Positions 19,496 to 28,935 of a DNA stretch of 64,000 nt are shown here, piece by piece. The DNA lies in NCBI GenBank assembly GCA_963701675.1, contig OY969623.1, forward strand, positions 1,488,001 through 1,552,000, in the 5' to 3' direction. Every line of letters begins with the position of its first letter. Position 1 is the first letter of the stretch. Source of the DNA: G963701675 sp963701675. GTDB taxonomy: Bacteria; Planctomycetota; Planctomycetia; Gemmatales; Gemmataceae. Below the pieces are notes generated by a model, which saw only the letters and a list, made by a program, of their open reading frames with translations, did no database searches and was not told the origin of the DNA. Both the position numbers and the translations under genes were made by a program.

Positions 19496-20190
19496 TCCGC
19501 CGGCCGAGCTTGCAATTGCAAGACTACCAGCATCGGCCAACCGACGTATTTCACGGCGCGCGGGTAGTGGGCCGCGAATTCCGCAGTCGGTGCATACTCA
19601 TCGATCCCGCCCAGCTGGAAACCCGCGCCCATCGCCGCCATGACAATTTCGCCGAGTTGATGTGGAAAGCTCCCAGGCTGCACGACGCCGCCGGTCGCCG
19701 GATCGGTAAAACGCGCTTGGCTGCCGCGTAGAAACATGGCTGGGTGTAAGGTGGAGATTGTAGCTCGGCCGTGTTGCCGCAAGACTCGATGTGCCTCACC
19801 AAAGAATGCAGGCAGGTCACGAATGTGCTCGAGCACCAGGCCGCTCACAATGAGATCAAACGTGGCATCTTGAAAAGGCAGCGGCTCGTGAAGGTCGTGA
19901 ACTCCCAATCGAACGTTCGTTCGTTCGAGCTTCTTCCTCGCCTTTTGTAACATACCCTCCGAAAAATCTATCGCCGTGACGTCGGCGCCGGCGGCTGCCA
20001 GCCAATACGCGTGTCGTCCCGTTCCGCAACCGAGATCCAAGACCGACAGGCCGCGAACATCACCGATCGCCTTTTGAACGATCGGCTCTTCCAGAGCCGG
20101 CAACGGATTAAGGTCGTGATCGTATACCTGTGCCCAGCGGTCGTAACCATCTCGAATGGATGGTGCCGTTTCAGGATTGATGGCTTGCAA
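19492..20190 (-). CDS. Class I SAM-dependent methyltransferase
   Basis: The 232-residue protein has methyltransferase motif I (LSVLDLGCGTGRHAYWLA), motif II (ADVTAIDFSEGMLQ), motif IV (FDLIVSGLVLEHI) and the following RVLRQHGRATISTLHP. This is the UbiE/BioC-like small-molecule branch. The acceptor is unknown. The start MQAINPETAPSIRDGYDRWAQVYD is typical (RDGYDRWA-x-x-YD). It converges with the gene at 19097 and has no operon partner. Confidence 0.85.
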   Translation of the reverse strand: MQAINPETAPSIRDGYDRWAQVYDHDLNPLPALEEPIVQKAIGDVRGLSVLDLGCGTGRHAYWLAAAGADVTAIDFSEGMLQKARKKLERTNVRLGVHDLHEPLPFQDATFDLIVSGLVLEHIRDLPAFFGEAHRVLRQHGRATISTLHPAMFLRGSQARFTDPATGGVVQPGSFPHQLGEIVMAAMGAGFQLGGIDEYAPTAEFAAHYPRAVKYVGWPMLVVLQLQARPAD

Positions 20191-20495
20191 ACTGGCACCC
20201 TTCCTTGTTGCATTTCGTCAGGCAACGGACAACCGGCTTATATTGTAGGTTCACAAAAAAAGCCGGGAGCGTAAGCGACGGATTCTCCGGCAATTCCCGT
20301 TCCTCGGAGTCCAACGCACGATATACTTCTTCGGCACGACCTAACCCTCCGTGGTTGGTTTCTCATACCGATTTTGCAGCTGTCCGCTATCTGATTCCCT
20401 GGTTTGACGAGGCACTAGCCCGGAGCGGCCGAAAGGCACTGCTAACTGATGTTTGACTGGATATAATTGAGCGGAAGCCGAGTGGAGAAACCGAG
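20191..20495. other. Intergenic region with a GC-rich repeat copy
   Basis: No convincing gene is seen. At 20261-20272 it carries AGCCGGGAGCGT, followed by AAGCGACGG, which resembles short intergenic repeats common in planctomycetes. The same 12 bases recur in inverted orientation at 21125-21136, on the other side of the toxin-antitoxin pair. Confidence 0.5.
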
Positions 20496-20738
20496 ATGGC
20501 TACAACCGCTAGTTGGATTAACCAGACGCCCGATGTATGCGGCGGAGACGCATGCATCCGCGACACACGACATACCATTTGGGGTCTGGTGGAGCTGAAA
20601 CACATCGGACTAACGGATCACCGCATTCTCGATCACCACCCCGACCTAACGGCCGCCGATCTTGAAACTGCATGGGAATACTACGTGCGTCATCGAGACG
20701 AAATCGACCTGGCCATACGTGAAAACGCAGAAGCGTGA
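20496..20738 (+). CDS. DUF433 protein, probable antitoxin (VapB45-like)
   Basis: The 80-residue product shows the DUF433 pattern: an N-terminal CGGDACIRDTRHTIWGLVELKHIGLTD core (a winged-helix DNA-binding fold in this family), then DLTAADLETAWEYYVRHRDEID. DUF433 proteins are usually antitoxins paired with a DUF5615 PIN-like toxin, as here, with only six bases between the two genes. It probably neutralises the toxin and represses the pair. Confidence 0.8.
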   Translation: MATTASWINQTPDVCGGDACIRDTRHTIWGLVELKHIGLTDHRILDHHPDLTAADLETAWEYYVRHRDEIDLAIRENAEA

Positions 20739-20744
20739 GAGATC

Positions 20745-21083
20745 ATGGCCCGGCTCTACGCCGATGAGAACTTCAGCTTTCCCGTCGTGGAACGGCTACG
20801 GTTGCTGGGCCACGACGTTCACACCGTCCAAGAAGCTGGACAAGCGAATCAGCGCACCCCCGATCACGAAATCCTTGCCTTCGCCGTCGCTGGCGGCCGC
20901 GCGGTGATTACGTTCAATCGAGGCGATTTCAAGCGGTTGCACAGGCTGTCGCCGAGGCACTCCGGCATCATTGTTTGTACGCGGGACGACGACGTGGCCG
21001 CCCTGTCCGCACGAATCGACCAGGCAATTCGGGCAGCCGGGTCTTTTGCGAGTCAGATCATCGCGGTTACCAAACCGCCCTAA
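20745..21083 (+). CDS. DUF5615 PIN-like ribonuclease, probable toxin (VapC45-like)
   Basis: The 112-residue product begins MARLYADENFSFPVVERLRLLGHDVHTV, the DUF5615/Mut7-C opening with an acidic Asp-Glu-Asn site, then AVITFNRGDFKRLH, a second acidic site (Asp in N-R-G-D-F). These residues are those expected of a metal-dependent PIN-like RNase. It follows its DUF433 partner directly. The toxic activity is inferred from the family. Confidence 0.8.
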   Translation: MARLYADENFSFPVVERLRLLGHDVHTVQEAGQANQRTPDHEILAFAVAGGRAVITFNRGDFKRLHRLSPRHSGIIVCTRDDDVAALSARIDQAIRAAGSFASQIIAVTKPP

Positions 21084-21088
21084 AAGAA

Positions 21089-21137
21089 GAGCCGGAAGTG
21101 AACGCGATGGATCTCCCATCACCCACGCTCCCGGCTC
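21089..21137. terminator. Hairpin between convergent genes
   Basis: GAGCCGG at 21089-21095 pairs with CCGGCTC at 21131-21137, and GATGG/CCATC form a small internal stem. It lies between the toxin gene and the convergent surface-protein gene, so it may terminate both. The outer right arm overlaps the inverted repeat copy at 21125-21136. Confidence 0.4.
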
Positions 21138-21160
21138 CATGAAAGAAGTCACCGTCAGCC

Positions 21161-24154
21161 TCACGCGCCGACCGAAATGCCGCCTTGTAGCACGGCGGGT
21201 AGCCCTTCAAACATCGCCGGCGGCTTGATGATTCCGCCGCCGTCCTTCACCGCGCGATAGTGCGGGGCGCCGACGGAGGCGCCGGTAAGGATCTCAGCCT
21301 GACCGTCCTCGTCAAAGTCCGCAGCACCGACCGTCACGCCCACGTTGAAATTCAGATCGTAGGCAAAGAACTGGTCGATTTCGCTCGCGGACGGATCAGT
21401 CTCCTTGAACGTGTGAACGGCGAAAGCCTCGCCATCGTACACACGAACGTGTGGATTGCCGACCGACGCGCCGGTTACGATGGACGCGAAACCCTTGCCC
21501 ACGACATCGGCGACGGCCACATGGGCGCCGACGTTGAAGTTCAGCCCATAGGCGAACCAATCCGCGAGCAAGCTCGTCCCATCCGGATCGTAGGCGCCGG
21601 CCAGGAGCTTGTTGCCGTCGTACACCTTGACGTGTGGATTGCCGACGTTTGCGCCCGTGACGACCTCGGCATGGCCATCACCGGTGACGTCGCCGACCGC
21701 CACGCTGGCGCCAACGTTGAACTGGAGTGCGTAGGGGAACCACTGCGCCAAGATGCTCGCTGTCGGATCAAAAGTTCCCAAGGCGATGTCTTCGCCGTCG
21801 TGGACTTTCACGTGCGGATTGCCGATGTTGGCGCCGGTGACCAGTTCACCGTACCCGTCGCCGTCGATATCTCCGACCGCCACATTCGAACCAACGTTGA
21901 ATTGAAGCGCATACGGAAAGAACGACGCATGCAGGCTGGCATCCGCGTTTCCGGGATTGAACATGCCCTTCCACAGTGTCTTACCGTCGTAGACTTTGAC
22001 GTGTGGGTTGCCCCGGCCGGCGCCCGTGACCAAATCGTAGTACCCGTCGCCGGTAATGTCGCCGACCGCGACGTTTATCAAATCCTTGAAGTCCGCACCG
22101 TACGGCGTGAAATCGGCAATCAACGTGTTATTTGGTCGGTAAACCAGCACGTGGCCCGGTGCGCCGCCCACCGCGAACATGGTGTAGCGACGAACGACTT
22201 GGGTCAGCGGCATCGAGGCAAACGTTGCGTAGTATCCATCGCTTTCGTACCGTGCGGTCAAGGTGTGGCTGCCGGGTTTTAACGTGGATGTCGAAAAACT
22301 CGCCGCGTCTCCGCTGAGCGGCAGAATGGCAAGAACAACACTTCCATCAAGAATGGTCACGGTTCCCGTCGGCGCGGGCACGGTGCTGTCCGGTGGGTAA
22401 TACGCCGTAGCGGTCAATGTTACGGCCTGCTCGACTTTTGCCGGATTCAACGAGCTGGCGATGGTGACGTGGGGTACAAGTAACTCGACGACTTGCTCGC
22501 GCGGCACCGATACGCTGGCGAGAAAGTTTGGATCACCCAAGTACTCCGCCGTGATCATGTGCGTTCCGGCCGTCAAAACCGACGTTTGGTACACCGCCTG
22601 TCCCTGAGGCGACAACGCGGCCATGCCCATCGGAGTGCCGTTGTCGAAGAACTTGACGGAGCCGGTCGGTTGAATCGGGCCGGCGGCTGAAGGCGTGACG
22701 AAAGCGGTGAATGTGACTTTCTGATGCGCCATCGACGGATTCGGGCTGCTCGCCACGGCCGACACGGAAGTGGATTTGGTCACCGTGTGCGAAAGCGGAT
22801 CAGACGTACTCGGCGCGAACCCGTGATCGCCCTCGCTCACGCCGGCATAGCTGGCGGTAAACGTATGCGACCCGGCCAACAACGAAGTCGTGACAAACGT
22901 GGCCGAGCCGTTGTTCAGGGCCCGCGTGCCGAGAACCGATGCGCCGTCGTAAAACGTCACGGTCCCTGTCGGCGTGTTTGAACCTTCCGCCATTCCCACG
23001 ACCGTGGCCGTGATGGCGACGGGCTGATTCACCGTCGAGGGATTCGGCGTACTTACCAAGATCGTTTGCGTGGCCGGCATTTGGTGTTCATACGCGCCCA
23101 TGTCGGTGGAGACATTGACGACGCGGTTGAAGCCGCGTTGATCCAGGGCCGGTGCGCCGTTCTTCGTGCCGGCGTCCTTCGCGGGGCTGCCGTCCAAGAG
23201 TGCCATGGTGGACGTTGGTCCGCCATTGTTCTGTAATGTGCCGAGTGAGGGGGAAATCGGTGTCGAGTTTGTGCCGACGAGGTTTCCATCCACGCCGTGC
23301 GAAACTCCGGAACTTCCATTGCCGACGCCAATCAAGTTGAACGTCGCAATAGTAACGCCGCCGTGAATGTCGGGACCGTTACCGGCATTGTTGAGTGCGA
23401 CAATGGTGTTTTTCAGGCTAACGGACGGACTTCCCGACACGTAGATGCCGCCGCCGAAACCGTTCACACCGCTTTGATTGGCGGCAATCGTGGTGTTCAA
23501 GGACGAAAGCGAGCCGGCATTGGCGATGCCGCCGCCGGTGACGCCGCTATTCCCGGCGATGGTGTCGTCTACAAGGTTGAGCGTGCCCGTGTTAAAGATT
23601 CCGCCGCCGTTGCCGAACGTCGTGTTGTGCGAAATCGTGGTGCCCGAAATGGTCATCGTCGCGGCATTGAAGATGCCGGCGCCGCCGCCGGCGAGATCGA
23701 ACGTCGAGTTCTGGGTGACGAGGCAATCAACCAATGTCAGGGTGCCAAAGTTCTGAATGCCGCCGCCATGTGCCGCCGTGCCTTCGCGTATCGTGAGGCC
23801 GTTAATTTCTACGGTCTTGCCGCCGGCCACGTAAAAAACCTGACTGACGCCGCCGCCGCTGACCGCGATCACCGGCGCACCCGGGCCGTCGATCGTCAGG
23901 TTCTTGTTCACCGACAACACACTCGAAAGGGAGATCACACCGGAAAGTCCCGGTTGAAAATCAACCGTGCCACCCGACGGCGTCACCGCAATGGCATCTC
24001 GAAGCGAGCCGACGCCGCCGTCGAGAAGATTGGTTACGGTGCTTGGCAGCCAACGATTTTCCAAAGTTTCCAGGCGTGGTTTCGACGTAGAGAAGGCGAT
24101 CGCCGGCCGACGCGTTCGAGACGAAGCAGCCGAGGGTCGAATTAATCTTTTCAT
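21161..24154 (-). CDS. Large secreted beta-helix / Ig-like / FG-GAP repeat protein
   Basis: The 997-residue protein opens with the planctomycete motif PRLETLENRWLPS. Residues about 45-360 form a right-handed beta-helix (repeated NN-GG-IFN-TGTL and SxxN-T-I-A type turns, polymorphic-outer-membrane-protein style). Three Ig-like repeats follow (ATVVGMAEGSNTPTGTVTFYDG and relatives, about 370-660). The C-terminal third holds five FG-GAP units of about 60 residues (FNVG-x-x-VAVGD-x-x-GDG, then GNPHVKVYDG), which bind calcium in integrin-like propellers. It is probably a cell-surface or matrix protein. Its C-terminal repeats match those of the gene at 49162-51510. Confidence 0.85.
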   Translation of the reverse strand: MKRLIRPSAASSRTRRPAIAFSTSKPRLETLENRWLPSTVTNLLDGGVGSLRDAIAVTPSGGTVDFQPGLSGVISLSSVLSVNKNLTIDGPGAPVIAVSGGGVSQVFYVAGGKTVEINGLTIREGTAAHGGGIQNFGTLTLVDCLVTQNSTFDLAGGGAGIFNAATMTISGTTISHNTTFGNGGGIFNTGTLNLVDDTIAGNSGVTGGGIANAGSLSSLNTTIAANQSGVNGFGGGIYVSGSPSVSLKNTIVALNNAGNGPDIHGGVTIATFNLIGVGNGSSGVSHGVDGNLVGTNSTPISPSLGTLQNNGGPTSTMALLDGSPAKDAGTKNGAPALDQRGFNRVVNVSTDMGAYEHQMPATQTILVSTPNPSTVNQPVAITATVVGMAEGSNTPTGTVTFYDGASVLGTRALNNGSATFVTTSLLAGSHTFTASYAGVSEGDHGFAPSTSDPLSHTVTKSTSVSAVASSPNPSMAHQKVTFTAFVTPSAAGPIQPTGSVKFFDNGTPMGMAALSPQGQAVYQTSVLTAGTHMITAEYLGDPNFLASVSVPREQVVELLVPHVTIASSLNPAKVEQAVTLTATAYYPPDSTVPAPTGTVTILDGSVVLAILPLSGDAASFSTSTLKPGSHTLTARYESDGYYATFASMPLTQVVRRYTMFAVGGAPGHVLVYRPNNTLIADFTPYGADFKDLINVAVGDITGDGYYDLVTGAGRGNPHVKVYDGKTLWKGMFNPGNADASLHASFFPYALQFNVGSNVAVGDIDGDGYGELVTGANIGNPHVKVHDGEDIALGTFDPTASILAQWFPYALQFNVGASVAVGDVTGDGHAEVVTGANVGNPHVKVYDGNKLLAGAYDPDGTSLLADWFAYGLNFNVGAHVAVADVVGKGFASIVTGASVGNPHVRVYDGEAFAVHTFKETDPSASEIDQFFAYDLNFNVGVTVGAADFDEDGQAEILTGASVGAPHYRAVKDGGGIIKPPAMFEGLPAVLQGGISVGA

Positions 24155-24320
24155 TTGAGCACCTCAATCCGTTGGGGGGGATGAAGAGAAGGGCGATTCG
24201 CGATGGTTCCGTGGCAACGCTTTTACAAACTTAGCCACCATGCCGGCAAGTGCGAACCTGCGCGAAAGGTAAAGGGGTAAGGTTGGCTAATGAAAAAAGG
24301 AAGGCAGCGAGGATAGGGTG

Positions 24321-25316
24321 CTAATACTGCCAGAGAACGGCGCCCCAGGTAAAGCCGGCGCCAAAGGCGGGAATGAGCAAGAGATCGCCGCGTTTCAACA
24401 GGCCGGCGTCCCGGGCTTCACACATGGCCAACGGAATGGATGCGGCCGTCGTGTTTCCCCGATTCTGAATATTGCTGAAGATCTTGCCAGGCGGCAGCTC
24501 GAGGCGAGTACGGATCGCTTCCGATATCCGGAGATTCGCCTGATGCGGAATAACTAGATCGACATCCGAGATCGATTTCTTCGCCATCGCCAGCACTTCC
24601 ATGCACGACGCCGCCATGCTGTCCACGGCATGCCGATAGACATTCCGCCCGTCCATGACCGGAAACTGCTTACCCGCCTCGAGGTCGGCGTGAGTGATAT
24701 AAGGTCTACGCTTGAAATTGAAGAGTTCGACCTTTAGCGCATCGGCGTGTCGACCGTCGGCGTGCAAAACCGAACCAAGCAAGCCCGGCTCGCTGCTTGC
24801 CTCCATGACCACGGCCGCCGCCGCATCACCGAACAATACCGCCACGTCGCGTGGACTACGCGGATCAGCGACGACGGGTGAATGTGCCTCCGAGCCTACT
24901 ACGAGCACCCGCTTATAACGGCCCGCAACAATCAGCGCATCGGCCACGGTCAAGGCGTACGGGAACGCCGAGCACTGATTCCGCACATCGAGGACGCCAA
25001 CTCCCGGAATACCGAGCATCGCTTGCATGTAGCAGCCGGCGCCCGGAAAGAAATGATCGGGCGACAGAGTGGCGAAAATGATGAATTCAATGTCGTTGAG
25101 GGACCACCCAGCGTCCGCTACGGCACAACGAGCTGCCTCGGCCCCCATCGATGCGGTGCCTTCACCGGGCGCCGTATACCGCCGTTCACGGATTCCGGTC
25201 CGCTGTACGATCCACTCGTCCGTCGTGTCGATGACCTTGGCCAGATCGTGATTGGTGACGACGAGTTCGGGTAGGTATGCACCCATCCCCGCGATTTGGC
25301 TGGCACGCGCTGGCAT
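24321..25316 (-). CDS. fabH: 3-oxoacyl-ACP synthase III (KAS III)
   Basis: This thiolase-fold enzyme of 331 residues starts fatty-acid synthesis by condensing acetyl-CoA with malonyl-ACP. The full triad is present: Cys115 (RNQCSAF), His258 (IPHQANLR) and Asn288 (NRGNTT). The N-terminal TTDEWIVQRTGIRERR is diagnostic. I start at the ATG at 25316; a TTG lies one codon upstream. It stands apart from other fab genes, so a role in a specialised acyl chain is possible, but the motifs are those of ordinary FabH. Confidence 0.9.
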   Translation of the reverse strand: MPARASQIAGMGAYLPELVVTNHDLAKVIDTTDEWIVQRTGIRERRYTAPGEGTASMGAEAARCAVADAGWSLNDIEFIIFATLSPDHFFPGAGCYMQAMLGIPGVGVLDVRNQCSAFPYALTVADALIVAGRYKRVLVVGSEAHSPVVADPRSPRDVAVLFGDAAAAVVMEASSEPGLLGSVLHADGRHADALKVELFNFKRRPYITHADLEAGKQFPVMDGRNVYRHAVDSMAASCMEVLAMAKKSISDVDLVIPHQANLRISEAIRTRLELPPGKIFSNIQNRGNTTAASIPLAMCEARDAGLLKRGDLLLIPAFGAGFTWGAVLWQY

Positions 25317-25469
25317 CAATGGCTCCTTGCGTGGAGATACTTAGGCCGTGTTGGCCCGGCGAGCATCCTCCGTGTGCTGATAGTATAGTAATTGCACCAG
25401 GATTCTTGCGAGAGCGGCTGTGTCAGCCGATTGTCGCTAATACAAAGGTGACCGAAGAGGTGTTCACCC

Positions 25470-26288
25470 ATGCAGGTATCGTCACGGCTTAGTCGGCGGC
25501 AAATCTTGCGGTTCGGCGCGGGAAGCCTCCTGGCAGCCGGTGTCTGGCCCGGCTCGATTTGGGCAGAGGGCGTTCAAACCGGCACTGGATTCTATTTTGC
25601 CGTCGTAAACGACCTGCATTACCACGACAAACGTTGCAGTCTGTGGTTCGAAGCACTCGTCAAGCACCTTAAGAGTCGCGCGGAGAAGATCGAGTTCTGC
25701 TTGCTCGCCGGCGATTTGTCCGACCGCGGAAAACCGGAGCAGCTCGGACCCGTCCGCGACATCTTCAAAGAGCTCGGCGTGCCGTTCCATACCGTCATCG
25801 GAAACCACGACTACACGAGCATGACCGACCGCAAGGCCTACGAAGACTCCTTCCCGAACTCGATCAACACCTATTTCGAGCACAACGGCTGGCAGTTTCT
25901 CGGTCTCGATTCGTCTGAAGGCACCAAACTTCAGACTGCCGTCCAGCCCCACACCTTGAAATGGCTGGATGAGACATTGCCGAAACTGGACAAGAAACGA
26001 CCCACGGTGATGTTCACGCATTTCCCGTTTGGTTCGTTCGTGATCTATCGGGTGAGTAATGCAGAGGACGTCCTCGCTCGGCTGAAAGAACACAACCTAC
26101 TGGCCGTGTTCAGCGGTCATTTTCATTCCTTGACCGAGCGCAAAGCCGGCAGTGCAGTGTGCACCACGAACCGATGTTGCTCGTTCCATCGAAAGAACCA
26201 CGACGGTGTAAAGGAAAAGGGCTACTTTCTCTGCCACGCCCACGACGGGAAAATCGAACGAACCTTCGCGGAATTCAAGCTCGAGTGA
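25470..26288 (+). CDS. Tat-exported metallophosphoesterase
   Basis: The 272-residue protein begins with a twin-arginine signal (SRRQILRFGAGSLLAAGVW). The calcineurin-type metal-binding motifs follow in order: NDLHYHD, GDLSDRG, GNHDY, THFP and GHFHS. It is therefore a folded, metal-loaded periplasmic phosphodiesterase or phosphatase. The substrate is unknown. The ATG follows GAAGAGGTG. It precedes the TetR operator region and is probably a separate unit. Confidence 0.85.
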   Translation: MQVSSRLSRRQILRFGAGSLLAAGVWPGSIWAEGVQTGTGFYFAVVNDLHYHDKRCSLWFEALVKHLKSRAEKIEFCLLAGDLSDRGKPEQLGPVRDIFKELGVPFHTVIGNHDYTSMTDRKAYEDSFPNSINTYFEHNGWQFLGLDSSEGTKLQTAVQPHTLKWLDETLPKLDKKRPTVMFTHFPFGSFVIYRVSNAEDVLARLKEHNLLAVFSGHFHSLTERKAGSAVCTTNRCCSFHRKNHDGVKEKGYFLCHAHDGKIERTFAEFKLE

Positions 26289-26331
26289 CGTTTCTGAAGT
26301 TTTTCCTGAATTCGCTTGATTCTTTGAGTCA

Positions 26332-26367
26332 AACTGACCAGAATACGAATATAGTCATTGGTCAGTT
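26332..26367. promoter_or_regulatory. Inverted-repeat operator in front of the TetR gene
   Basis: AACTGACCA (26332-26340) and TGGTCAGTT (26359-26367) are perfect 9-base complements 18 bases apart, ending two bases before the regulator ATG. The position fits an autoregulatory TetR-family operator that covers the promoter or the ribosome binding site. Confidence 0.6.
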
Positions 26368-26369
26368 CG

Positions 26370-26985
26370 ATGCCAGCTACCGCTACACAAGCCGATACCC
26401 GCGAAGCCATTCTCGACGCCATTGAGCGTCTCTTGGCCCGCTACGGGTACCAGAAAACGACGATGGACGATCTCGCGCGAAGCCGGCATCGGCAAGGGTA
26501 CGATCTACCTGTACTTTCCGAGCAAAGAAGAGGTGGCCTTGTGCTCGATCGACCGGGTGGCCGCGCGGGTGCAGCGCAGGCTGCGTGAACTGGCCGCTGG
26601 CCCAGGCCCGGGCTCGGAACGCTTGAGGCAAATGCTCATCGAGCGTGTCTTGATCCGCATCGACAGCGTACAGGCTTATTCTCAAGGATTGGACGATCTC
26701 CTGGCATCGCTGCGTCCGGCGTACATGGCGCGGCGCAGCCGCTACTTCGAGGTAGAAACGGCCGAATTCGTCCGCGTGCTCATCGACGGGCGGCGTGCCA
26801 AGGAGTTCACCTTGAGCGATGCACGCACGACCGCGCAAAGCTTGCTCCTCGCCACCAACTCCTTGCTCCCGTACAGCTTGAGCGTCCGCGAGTTGGGTGA
26901 GCGGACGGAAATCGCCAAGAAGATCGAACGGCTGGCAGACTTGCTATTACATGGACTATTACGGCGGTCTCACGCCGGCAGTTAA
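26370..26985 (+). CDS. TetR/AcrR family transcriptional regulator (frameshifted)
   Basis: The helix-turn-helix is split between two frames. The first gives TREAILDAIERLLARYGYQKTTMDDLA and then degenerates; the second gives REAGIGKGTIYLYFPSKEEV and the whole ligand domain to the stop at 26985. Joined, they form a canonical TetR N-terminus. The break is at CTCGCGCGAAGCC (26472-26484) and fits loss of one GC (CGCGCGC to CGCGC). The product would be about 205 residues. The start ATG at 26370 directly follows the operator. Downstream, an S41 peptidase and a DUF2092 protein are likely, but unproven, targets. Confidence 0.8.
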
Positions 26986-27023
26986 TTGAACTAGTTCCAC
27001 AGACGAACAGGAGAATGCTACCG

Positions 27024-28157
27024 ATGAATCGACAAATCTTTACCTGTTGCTTGCTGACCATTGCACTGACGGGAATCGGGACGGCTCGTGCTCAGCAGTC
27101 GGAGCGGGACGATCAGGCCGACATGACGTTGACTCCCACCTTGCGCCAAGAGGTCATTGACGGGATCGTCAAGGCATTAAACGACAAGTACGTCTTTCCC
27201 GATGTTGCCAAGAAAATGGAAGCAGCGGTTCGAGAGCGTGTCGAGAAAAAAGAGTACGACGAAATCACCAGTGCCAAGGAGTTCGTCAAACGGCTCACCG
27301 AACACCTGCAAGCGGTCAGCAACGACAAACACTTGCGAGTGAAGTACTCCCACGAGGGATTCCCCGCGATGAACCTGCGACCAATGTCGCCGGCAGAGCG
27401 GGACAAGCGCCGCGCGGATGCTGCCTCGCGCAATTTCGGCTTCGAGAAAGTCGAACGGCTGGACGGTAATGTCGGCTACCTGGACTTACGAGCTTTCATT
27501 TCCCCCGAAACGTCCGGTGACACCGCTGCCGCCGCCATGAACTTTCTAGCCAATGCCGATTCCCTCATCATCGACCTGCGGAAAAACGGTGGCGGATCGC
27601 CGGCATCGGTGGCACTCTTGTGCACTTATCTTTTCCCCGCCGAACCGGTGGTCCATCTGAACGACTTATACTTTCGACCGGATGACCTGACGCATCAGTG
27701 GTGGACCTTACCGTATGTTCCTGGCAAACGCTTCATCGACAAGCCGGTGTACGTGCTCACCAGTAAGCACACGTTCTCCGCGGCCGAAGAATGCACCTAC
27801 AATTTGAAGAACCAGAAACGGGCGACGATTGTCGGCGAAAAAACCGGGGGCGGCGCGCATCCCGGCGGAATGTTGCGAATCAAGGAAAACTTCGTGGTCT
27901 TCGTTCCGAGCGGCCGCGCCATCAATCCCATCACTAAAACAAACTGGGAAGGCGCCGGCGTGCAACCCGACATCGAAGTATCGGCCGACCTGGCCTTGAA
28001 GACCGCCCACGTGGACGCCCTCAAGAACATTGCCGAGAAAAAGAAGGGTGACGCCGCAGCTTCCCGCGATCTGGAGCGAACGATCGAATCGGTCCAAAAG
28101 GAACTGGACGCCCTAAAGGCGAAACCGAATAAATCCATAGCGGACACCGTCGAATAA
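27024..28157 (+). CDS. Secreted S41 (tail-specific/IRBP-like) peptidase
   Basis: The ATG at 27024 gives a signal peptide (RQIFTCCLLTIALTGIGTARA). The mature protein has an N-terminal three-helix region, a core with VGYLDLRAF and LIIDLRKNGGGSPAS, and the catalytic Ser in LTSKHTFSAAEE followed by GEKTGGGAHPGG. This is the S41 fold close to the IRBP-like branch, without an evident PDZ domain. It ends in a charged coiled segment (ERTIESVQKELDALKAK). It likely degrades peptides in the periplasm. The DUF2092 gene follows after 31 bases and probably shares its transcript. Confidence 0.85.
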   Translation: MNRQIFTCCLLTIALTGIGTARAQQSERDDQADMTLTPTLRQEVIDGIVKALNDKYVFPDVAKKMEAAVRERVEKKEYDEITSAKEFVKRLTEHLQAVSNDKHLRVKYSHEGFPAMNLRPMSPAERDKRRADAASRNFGFEKVERLDGNVGYLDLRAFISPETSGDTAAAAMNFLANADSLIIDLRKNGGGSPASVALLCTYLFPAEPVVHLNDLYFRPDDLTHQWWTLPYVPGKRFIDKPVYVLTSKHTFSAAEECTYNLKNQKRATIVGEKTGGGAHPGGMLRIKENFVVFVPSGRAINPITKTNWEGAGVQPDIEVSADLALKTAHVDALKNIAEKKKGDAAASRDLERTIESVQKELDALKAKPNKSIADTVE

Positions 28158-28188
28158 CGATAGGTACCCCATTTCAAAGGAGTTTCCC

Positions 28189-28932
28189 ATGCTTCACCGC
28201 ACCACGTCGGCGCTGGCCATGCTCGTCGTCATGACACCGAGCTTGATGGCACAAGACAAACTCGAGAAGAAGGTGGTCGACATCGTCAAGCAAACGGGCG
28301 AGCTGTACAAGAACGCGAAGAGTATGCATGCTGACGGCACCTTCGCCAGCAAGATTTCCAATGATGAAGGTGAAAAAGAGATCAACGTAACGGCGGTCAT
28401 CGACGTTGAAAAGCCCAGCCACTTTTCGCTGAAGACCAAACTCGACGGCGACGCCAAGAAAGGCCCTGACATCATCTCCGACGGGAAAAACATCATCATC
28501 TACCGCAAGGCACTCAATCAATACACCGAACAGGCGTCGCCCAAGAGCCTGGGCGAAATCGGTCTCTCTCTTCTCCGGATCGGCCCGGTCAACACCGGGA
28601 TGCTGTTTGCCAATATCCTGGCGGACGATCCCGGCGGATTGTTGATGGATGGCGTGACGGAGTGCTCCTACGTCGGCATGGACAAGGTAGACGGCACTCC
28701 GGTTCACCGCATGAAGTTCACACAGCCGCAATTCGACTGGGAGTTGTGGGTTGCATCCGAAGGCAAGCCCTACATCCTGCGCATGACCAGCACCGGCGAG
28801 GGCCCGAATGGGAAAGTCTCCACGGTAGAGACGTACAAGAACTGGAAGTTTGATCCGCCGTTTGCGAAGGAGACCTTCCGTTTTACGGCGCCCCAAGACG
28901 CGAAAAAGGTGGACTCATTCCAACCGGACTAG
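28189..28932 (+). CDS. DUF2092 domain periplasmic protein
   Basis: The 247-residue protein has a signal peptide (TTSALAMLVVMTPSLMA) and the LolA/LppX-like features of DUF2092: LYKNAKSMHADGTFASK, the VIDVEKPSHFSLKTK strand pair and a late FDWELWVASEGKPYILRM. Such proteins form a half-barrel that may bind lipids. An AAAGGAG site sits eight bases before the ATG. It closely follows the S41 peptidase gene and converges, with a gap of three bases, on the repaired glycine-zipper gene. Confidence 0.8.
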   Translation: MLHRTTSALAMLVVMTPSLMAQDKLEKKVVDIVKQTGELYKNAKSMHADGTFASKISNDEGEKEINVTAVIDVEKPSHFSLKTKLDGDAKKGPDIISDGKNIIIYRKALNQYTEQASPKSLGEIGLSLLRIGPVNTGMLFANILADDPGGLLMDGVTECSYVGMDKVDGTPVHRMKFTQPQFDWELWVASEGKPYILRMTSTGEGPNGKVSTVETYKNWKFDPPFAKETFRFTAPQDAKKVDSFQPD

Positions 28933-28935
28933 CGG

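Noticed and set aside
21260..22282. A 340-residue plus-strand frame
   Set aside because: It lies entirely antisense to the FG-GAP repeats of the surface-protein gene and its composition mirrors them. It is a shadow of repetitive coding DNA.
23297..24145. A 282-residue plus-strand frame
   Set aside because: Antisense to the beta-helix part of the same gene; Ala/Arg/Val-rich with no family features.
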